Notes under the pieces: model-generated
The model's database searches: none
What the model was told of the DNA's origin: nothing
What the model saw: the letters and a program-made list of their open reading frames with translations, nothing else
Shown: positions 59,242 to 64,000 of the stretch, in pieces
Position numbering within the stretch: the stretch's first letter is position 1
Layout of the letters: every line of letters starts with the position of its first letter
Program-made: the position numbers and the translations under genes
Origin: Acidobacteriota bacterium
GTDB lineage: Bacteria > Acidobacteriota > Vicinamibacteria > Vicinamibacterales > UBA8438
DNA: 64,000 bases
Direction: 5' to 3'
NCBI GenBank assembly: GCA_009861545.1
Contig: VXME01000070.1
Coordinates: 1-64,000, forward strand

Positions 59242-61668
59242 GTGTCCGATCTCCGTTTCGCGGTTCGCGGCCTCGTTCGGCGACCGGTCGCCGCGGCCGT
59301 CGCGGTCGCCACGCTGAGTCTCGGTCTCGCGTCCGTGACGGTGCTGTACGCGGTTACCGATGCGGTGCTGCTGCAGCCCATCGGGGACGGCGATTCGCGA
59401 CTGGTTCGGATCTGGAAGGATGACGTCGAGCGGGGCGGCGGCCTCCTGTTTCCGATCTCGTATCCCGAGTATCGGGTGTGGGAGGACGAGGCGACCAGCT
59501 TCGATGCACTCGCGGCCATCAACTACGCGGATGGCGCGACGACCGCCGTCTTCGTCGATGGCGAGCCGGTCACGGCCAATCGGGTGCTGGCATCGGCCGG
59601 GCTCCTGGATGTGGTCGGCGCGCGGCCGGCCTACGGGCGCCTCCTCGAGGCCGGCGACGACGTCGAGGGCGCCGAGCTCGTCGCCGTCGTCAGCCACCGT
59701 TTCTGGCGACGTGTCAGCGGCGACCCGGCATTCGTCGGCCAGCGCCTCCGGTTCCCCGGAGATACACCGTTCACCGTTGTCGGGGTTCTGCAGCCCGAGG
59801 TGACCTACCCGGTCGACGCCGATGTCTGGTTGCCGCTGGTTCCCGCCTTCACACGCGGTTCCGACGCGGTCCTGGACGGTCCGCGGACCCGGCAGTTCCA
59901 CGTCGTGGGAAGACTCGCGCCGGATGTCCCGATTGGCCGGGCGCGGTCCGAGCTGACGGTTGTCCACGGGCGGCTGAGCGCGGCGTATCCCGAGGACTAC
60001 CCTCGCATGCCGATCGTGGTGACGCCGCTGCTCGACGTCGTCGTCGGTCACGTCCGGCCCACCATCGCGCTCCTGCTGGCCGGCGCCGCGCTCGTGTTTC
60101 TCGTCGCCGGCGCGAACGTCGCCCTTCTGCTGCTCATGCGGGCCGAGTCGCGCCGCGTCGAGATGGCCGTGCGGTCGGCGCTGGGCGCGACGCGCGGGCA
60201 GCTCCTGAGACAGACCGTGGTCGAGGCGCTGGTTCTCGGCGTGGCGGGCGTGTGCGGCGCGCTGCTCCTGGGTCGCGGACTGCTCGCGCTCACCAGCGTC
60301 ATCGATCCGGCACAGGTGCCTCGTATCGACGAGACGTGGCTCAGTCCGCAGGTCATGGCGTTCACCGTCGTCGCGATGACCGCGTGGGTCCTGGCGTTCG
60401 GCACGGCTCCCGCGTGGCTGACGCGCGTCAGGAAGCTGCGCGGCTTTCTCGCGCACCGCGCCGCCGAGCCGTCCCGCGGGGCCGGCCGCCGGCTCCAGGC
60501 GATGGCCGCGGCCCAGATTGCGTTCGCCGTCGTGGTCCTCGTCTCGGCCGGACTCCTGACCCGGTCGCTGTGGCAGCTTCAATCGATCGACCGTGGGCTC
60601 GCATCGGACGGCGTAGTCACGGCGCGCATGTACCTGCCGTGGCAGCGCTACGGTACGCCCGAAGAGGTCCGCGCGTTCTACGAGCGCGCGGTCGAAGCGG
60701 TCGAACGGCTTCCCGGCGTCACCTCCGCGGCGCCGTTCCACCTGCCGCCGGGAACGGGCACCACGGGTCTCAGCTCCCCGTTCCAGTTCGAAGGCCAGAC
60801 GCCGGACGAGGCGGCGACGAACGAGTGGGCCAACTGGGACATCGCGACGCCGCGGTACTTCGAGACGATGGGCATCCCGATCGTGAGCGGACGCGCCTTC
60901 GCGCGCACCGATACCGCCGACGCGCAGCGCGTCGCGATCGTGAGCGAGAGCGCCGCTGCCCGCTACTGGCCCGGCGAGGAGCCGATCGGCAAACGGATCC
61001 GAATCAGCCCGCGCTTCGAGTGGGCCACGGTGGTGGGCATCGCCGCCGACCTGCGGTATCGCGAGCTCACCAACAACTGGATGACGGTCTACTATCCGGC
61101 CGCGCAATCGTTCCACTTCGACGCCGGCAACCTGGCGATTCGCACCGTACGGCCGCCCGCGACGTTGCTGCCCACCGTCCGCGAAACGATTCAGGCCATC
61201 GAGCCGGCGGTACCGATAGACACGCTGATGCCGATGGACGAGCTGCTCGCCGCGGATCTCGCCCGCCCGCGGCTCGCGGTGCGGATCTCGATCGCCTTCG
61301 CACTGGTGACGCTCGTCCTGATCACGGTGGGTCTGTTCGGAACGGTCTCGTTCGACGCGAGGCAGCGGCGGGTCGAGATGGCAATCCGCTCGGCCCTTGG
61401 GGCGAGCCCGCACGCGCTGCGGCGCCTGGTCGCGGGCCGGGGGCTGCGGATGGCCGCGGCGGGCGTGGTCACGGGTCTCGTCGCGACCGCCCTGGGAGCG
61501 CGCGCCCTGGGTTCCGTGTTGTTCGGCGTCGAGCCGCTCGATCCCGTCACGCTGGCGACGGTCTGCGGCGGGCTGGTGCTGCTGGCCGGCCTGGCATGCT
61601 GGATTCCGGCACGTCGGGCGGCGTCCAACGACCCTTCCGAGACGCTGCGAAGCGGCGAGTGGTCATGA
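59242..61668 (+). CDS. MacB/FtsX-like orphan permease (ADOP type), no cytosolic N-terminus
   Basis: 808 residues. Starts directly with SDLRFAVRGLVRRPVAAAVA and a membrane helix, followed by a MacB-like periplasmic domain, FtsX helices (VFLVAGANVALLLLM with RRVEMAVRSALGATRGQLLR), and the second half repeating the order (RQRRVEMAIRSALGASPHAL). It differs from the copy at 38560 in lacking the leading helix bundle. No ABC ATPase or PadR gene is adjacent, so partners would be encoded elsewhere. GTG 59242 is the start. Confidence 0.88.
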   Translation: MSDLRFAVRGLVRRPVAAAVAVATLSLGLASVTVLYAVTDAVLLQPIGDGDSRLVRIWKDDVERGGGLLFPISYPEYRVWEDEATSFDALAAINYADGATTAVFVDGEPVTANRVLASAGLLDVVGARPAYGRLLEAGDDVEGAELVAVVSHRFWRRVSGDPAFVGQRLRFPGDTPFTVVGVLQPEVTYPVDADVWLPLVPAFTRGSDAVLDGPRTRQFHVVGRLAPDVPIGRARSELTVVHGRLSAAYPEDYPRMPIVVTPLLDVVVGHVRPTIALLLAGAALVFLVAGANVALLLLMRAESRRVEMAVRSALGATRGQLLRQTVVEALVLGVAGVCGALLLGRGLLALTSVIDPAQVPRIDETWLSPQVMAFTVVAMTAWVLAFGTAPAWLTRVRKLRGFLAHRAAEPSRGAGRRLQAMAAAQIAFAVVVLVSAGLLTRSLWQLQSIDRGLASDGVVTARMYLPWQRYGTPEEVRAFYERAVEAVERLPGVTSAAPFHLPPGTGTTGLSSPFQFEGQTPDEAATNEWANWDIATPRYFETMGIPIVSGRAFARTDTADAQRVAIVSESAAARYWPGEEPIGKRIRISPRFEWATVVGIAADLRYRELTNNWMTVYYPAAQSFHFDAGNLAIRTVRPPATLLPTVRETIQAIEPAVPIDTLMPMDELLAADLARPRLAVRISIAFALVTLVLITVGLFGTVSFDARQRRVEMAIRSALGASPHALRRLVAGRGLRMAAAGVVTGLVATALGARALGSVLFGVEPLDPVTLATVCGGLVLLAGLACWIPARRAASNDPSETLRSGEWS

Positions 61669-61870
61669 GCGCTGAACGGCCGGTACCGGCCCCGAACCGC
61701 TGGTCTTCGTGTTCGCCTTCGCCCGCGACCGGTTGGATCAGGTCGTCTACCACTTCGATGCTTGAGAGCTTCTCGTCCCAGAGGCTCCTCGAGTCGAGAC
61801 TCCGGCACGCTGCTTGCTTCTCGGAAGGGCGATCGCGGAGGTTGCGCGAGCAGAGCGGAGGCGGGATCAT

Positions 61871-62116
61871 ATGGGTATGGAAGCGGGAACGATGGCGTTG
61901 CTCACGCTGATCACGGCGCTGATCACGGCGCTGCTATCACTTGTGAACGCCGTCGGTGTGCTGCTGGTCAACGGCAAGGTGGATCGGCTGGCGAGGCGGG
62001 TCGAATGGCTGACGGGACGGGTCGAACGATTGACGGGGCGCGTCGACGCCCTCGAGGGAACCGTTCAGTCGATGGTCGGCGCCATCGCAGGCGGCGCCCG
62101 CGGCGGGTCGGAGTAG
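61871..62116 (+). CDS. Small membrane coiled-coil protein
   Basis: This 81-residue protein has one N-terminal membrane helix (MALLTLITALITALLSLVNA) and a heptad-like tail (KVDRLARRVEWLTGRVERLT, GRVDALEGTVQSMV). The family is not recognised. It is nine bases before another protein with the same architecture, so the two probably act or assemble together. ATG 61871 was chosen; an in-frame ATG at 61814 has a charged, unlikely N-terminus. Confidence 0.65.
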   Translation: MGMEAGTMALLTLITALITALLSLVNAVGVLLVNGKVDRLARRVEWLTGRVERLTGRVDALEGTVQSMVGAIAGGARGGSE

Positions 62117-62125
62117 GCGTGGCGA

Positions 62126-62596
62126 ATGGGTAACGTTCGGTCGATGTTCGGATGGGACTGGGTTCGCGTCAACGCTGCCGCGCTCGCGGTCGTCGTCGCA
62201 ATCGTCGGCGGCCTCACGAGCGCAATCTGGTACTTGGGAACGTTGATGGGTACGCTGGCGCCGACAGCCTCTGTTGCGACGCTAGATGAGAAGGTCGAGG
62301 CCTTGAACGTCCGGGTAGAGACCCTGGCGACGACGGACGACGTCGAGGCCCTGGATGAGAAGGTCGAGGCGCTGAACGTCCGGGTAGAGACTCTGGCGAC
62401 GACGGACGACGTCGAGGCCCTGAACGTCAAGGTGAACCAGCTTCAGGCGATGTTTCCGCTCATGATGTCGTGCATCATCGAGCAGAATCGACAGATCTTC
62501 GTGGCGCTCGCGCAAGATCAGTTGCCGGTGCCGGAGCTGCCGGCAAGTTGCGAAACGTCCCTGGCGTTGGCGCAAGCCAGCGCCAGCGGCCGGTGA
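62126..62596 (+). CDS. Membrane-anchored coiled-coil protein with internal tandem repeat
   Basis: A 156-residue protein with one membrane helix (NAAALAVVVAIVGGLTSAIW) and a coiled coil built on two identical 23-residue units (DEKVEALNVRVETLATTDDV plus EAL), then a partial third unit beginning NVKV. The C-terminal part has a helix with Cys residues (MMSCIIEQNRQ). The TTDDVEAL motif recalls the ATKADxxxL signature of the DUF1640-like proteins here. Function unknown. Confidence 0.7.
   Translation: MGNVRSMFGWDWVRVNAAALAVVVAIVGGLTSAIWYLGTLMGTLAPTASVATLDEKVEALNVRVETLATTDDVEALDEKVEALNVRVETLATTDDVEALNVKVNQLQAMFPLMMSCIIEQNRQIFVALAQDQLPVPELPASCETSLALAQASASGR
62285..62422 (+). repeat. Two-copy 69-bp tandem repeat
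   Basis: Copies 62285-62353 and 62354-62422, both beginning gatgagaaggtcgagg and ending gacgtcgaggccctg. They differ at only three bases, all silent at the protein level, so the duplication is recent or maintained by selection. Confidence 0.85.
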
Positions 62597-62618
62597 CCAG
62601 CAACGGCGTCGCGAATGT

Positions 62619-62632
62619 GCAACCGTGGTTGC
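62619..62632. terminator. Short inverted repeat between convergent genes
   Basis: GCAACC-gt-GGTTGC is a perfect 6-bp stem between the ends of the coiled-coil gene and the thioredoxin-like gene. There is no T-run, so a terminator role is a weak guess. Confidence 0.25.
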
Positions 62633-62705
62633 CAGCCCGCGGTTCCCGATCTGAAGCGCAAACGCGGATGCTGACAGTCGGACGCGCATGCGGGGATCCC
62701 ACCTC

Positions 62706-63533
62706 TCATTCGGCCAGCAGTCGCTGGATCTCGCTCTCGAGGACAACCCGGTCCACGAGACCGACATGCGTGGCGGCCAGCCGCCCCTGGCGGTCGATGA
62801 GCCAAGTCGTGGGCAGCACCGTGATCGGACCGAACGGCGCCAGCCGCTCTGCTGTGTCGGCGAGCGCGATGCGGTAGTCGACCGGGCTCCGCTCCAGGAA
62901 CTCGCGCACGACATCCCGGTTGTCGTCTACGGAGACCCCGAGCACGGCAAAACCGCGTTCGGCGAACGCATCCTGGAACTCCACGAACCAGGGCATCTCG
63001 GTGCGGCACGGCCTGCACCACGTTGCCCAGAAGTTCAGGAGCAGCACTTGCCCAGCGTAGTTTCCCGGCGTCGCGTCGCCGCCTTCCATCGCCGGTAGCG
63101 CGAAACCCGGTGCCGCCGCGCGTTGCACCGCTGGAATGATCCCGGGCACACTCGCGGGTCCGCGCGCGGACAGCGCGACTCCGGAGCCGACCTCCTGGTC
63201 GGACGGTCGCGACTGCCACTCGAACGTCGGCGGCGCGAGAGTACCGTCGTCGGCGAGGCTTCCGCTCGGGGGCTCATGTTCCCTGAAGTCGGGGACGTCG
63301 CCGGACCCGTGCTGCTGCGGCCGCTCCACGGTCACCAGTACCGCAATCAGCAATGCCGCGGCCCCCGCGGCCAGCAACCAGGCGTGAACCGGGCGGTAGT
63401 GCGTGGCTGTCGCTCGCACGCGCAGTTGCGCCAGCGCGCGTTCCGTCTTCGTCTCGCCCGTCCGGTCGGGATCCAGGGCCGCCATGCGGGCATCCACCCA
63501 GCGTTCGAGGTCCGGATCGTCATGTCTGGCCAT
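62706..63533 (-). CDS. Membrane-anchored TlpA/ResA-type thioredoxin with anti-sigma-like N-terminus
   Basis: This 275-residue protein has an N-terminal cytosolic segment of about 50 residues (PDLERWVDARMAALDPDRTG) that looks like the short cytosolic part of an anti-sigma factor. A membrane helix follows (AWLLAAGAAALLIAVLVTV), then a linker and a periplasmic thioredoxin fold: LLLNFWATWCRPCRTEMPWF (WCRPC 172-176), VLGVSVDDN and the cis-Pro VLPTTWLID. It overlaps the ECF sigma gene by 14 bases. Periplasmic thiol redox state could therefore control the sigma factor; this is inferred from fusion and overlap, as no zinc-finger motif is seen. Confidence 0.85.
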   Translation of the reverse strand: MARHDDPDLERWVDARMAALDPDRTGETKTERALAQLRVRATATHYRPVHAWLLAAGAAALLIAVLVTVERPQQHGSGDVPDFREHEPPSGSLADDGTLAPPTFEWQSRPSDQEVGSGVALSARGPASVPGIIPAVQRAAAPGFALPAMEGGDATPGNYAGQVLLLNFWATWCRPCRTEMPWFVEFQDAFAERGFAVLGVSVDDNRDVVREFLERSPVDYRIALADTAERLAPFGPITVLPTTWLIDRQGRLAATHVGLVDRVVLESEIQRLLAE

Positions 63534-64000
63534 GGCGTCTGATGTACTCCTTGCGAAACGCCTGCCGGGCGCGGCGGAGCAGCGTGCCCACGGATGAGGC
63601 TTTGATCTCGAGCGTCGCCGCCAGCTCGTCGTAGCTGCAGCCGTGGCTGCGGAGCAGCAGCAGCGCGGCGTACTCCCGTCGAATGGCGGCCAGGACGCGA
63701 AGCACGCGCCGGCGTTCTTCTCCGGACGCGGCGCTGTCCTCCGGGGTCGGCACGTGCCGGACGAGCTTCAGGAGCGGTGCGTAACGGGCCCGCCGGGTCG
63801 CCCGGCGCAATTCGTCGATACCCAATCGCAGAGCCGTGCGGAGCACCCATGCGGTCGCGCGCGGTCCGTGCGCGTCGGGCGTCCGCCACAGCTTGAGGAA
63901 CGCGTCGACGGCCAGCTCCTCGGCGCGCGCCGGATTCCGGACGACACGTGAGATGACGCTGGTGACGCGTCCGTACTGCGCCCGGAACAGGTCGTCGAAG
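63520..64000 (-). CDS. ECF RNA polymerase sigma factor, 5' end outside window
   Basis: The frame is open to base 64000 on the minus strand, so the N-terminus is missing. Visible are region 2 (FDDLFRAQYGRVTSVISRVV, RNPARAEELAVDAFLKLW), the middle ATAWVLRTALRLGIDELRR, and region 4 (RREYAALLLLRSHGCSYDEL, AATLEIKASSVGTLLRRARQ). It matches ECF sigma factors of the Acidobacteriota type. Its 3' end overlaps the membrane thioredoxin gene by 14 bases, and that protein is the best candidate for its regulator. Confidence 0.88.
   Translation of the reverse strand, partial: FDDLFRAQYGRVTSVISRVVRNPARAEELAVDAFLKLWRTPDAHGPRATAWVLRTALRLGIDELRRATRRARYAPLLKLVRHVPTPEDSAASGEERRRVLRVLAAIRREYAALLLLRSHGCSYDELAATLEIKASSVGTLLRRARQAFRKEYIRRHGQT

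Noticed and set aside
59230-61413. A 727-codon minus-strand frame opposite the orphan permease
   Set aside because: Repetitive R/D/H/G composition and full overlap with a well-supported permease.
62285-62422. CRISPR-like repeats
   Set aside because: Only two units, no spacers, and in frame within a coiled-coil gene.

Overview
The window reads as high-GC chromosomal DNA from an Acidobacteriota bacterium, possibly of the Vicinamibacteria type. This is inferred from gene content, not measured. It carries two large MacB/FtsX-like permeases of the acidobacterial duplicated-orphan kind (one with its PadR regulator), a BlaI-BlaR pair whose peptidase is fused to a TonB-like C-terminus, a DUF5916 outer-membrane-type protein, sulfatases, many PQQ-type beta-propellers, and many toxin-antitoxin and DUF4143 ATPase loci. 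No rRNA, tRNA, CRISPR array or intact transposase was seen.

Region 1 (1-10367) is a defence-type island on the + strand. It holds the 3' part of a UvrD-like helicase, an SNF2-family helicase of the DrmD/BrxHII type and a 1313-residue N6-adenine methyltransferase of the PglX/DrmMI/Eco57I type. These three are joined by 4-base GTGA/ATGA overlaps. A KAP-family P-loop NTPase follows, with its own consensus -10 box and visibly lower GC. The helicase-methyltransferase order resembles class 1 DISARM, but drmA, drmB and drmC are not beside it; a UvrD helicase lies upstream and a KAP NTPase downstream. This is the best candidate for an undescribed system.

Region 2 (10607-23324) holds a lipoprotein amidohydrolase, a DUF4143 ATPase divergent from an orphan HicB-like gene, an acyl-CoA desaturase, a coupled histidine kinase and OmpR-type regulator, a membrane-anchored PQQ propeller, an FG-GAP repeat protein divergent from a sulfatase, a Uma2 nuclease and a DUF1640-like coiled-coil protein. 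Region 3 (23363-35931) holds a DUF3604 lipoprotein, a PpiC-type isomerase, hipBA with an operator-like palindrome, an ECF sigma/anti-sigma/DUF4097 operon, an SRPBCC protein preceded by an antitoxin remnant, a nitroreductase overlapping a second sulfatase, a wrecked DUF4143 ATPase gene and a Tat-exported amidase.

Region 4 (35976-45894) is an ABC export operon on the minus strand (PadR, permease, ATPase, permease) with a textbook PadR operator, then a second intact DUF4143 ATPase headed by a perfect 12-bp inverted repeat, blaI-blaR with a clear promoter, and vapBC. Region 5 (46045-64000) has three more PQQ propellers, one translationally coupled to a small HTH-like gene; a membrane MutS-like ATPase; a CxxCH protein; a DUF5916 protein; an operon of msrB, PQQ protein and VTT membrane protein; a formamidopyrimidine-DNA glycosylase that has lost its zinc-finger cysteines; a second orphan permease; two small membrane coiled-coil proteins; and an ECF sigma factor overlapping a membrane thioredoxin of TlpA type, cut by the window end.

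Much of the content is predicted to be exported (sulfatases, PQQ propellers, amidohydrolases, DUF3604, DUF5916), which fits a polymer-scavenging surface lifestyle. The defence, toxin-antitoxin and nuclease genes mark the accessory layer.
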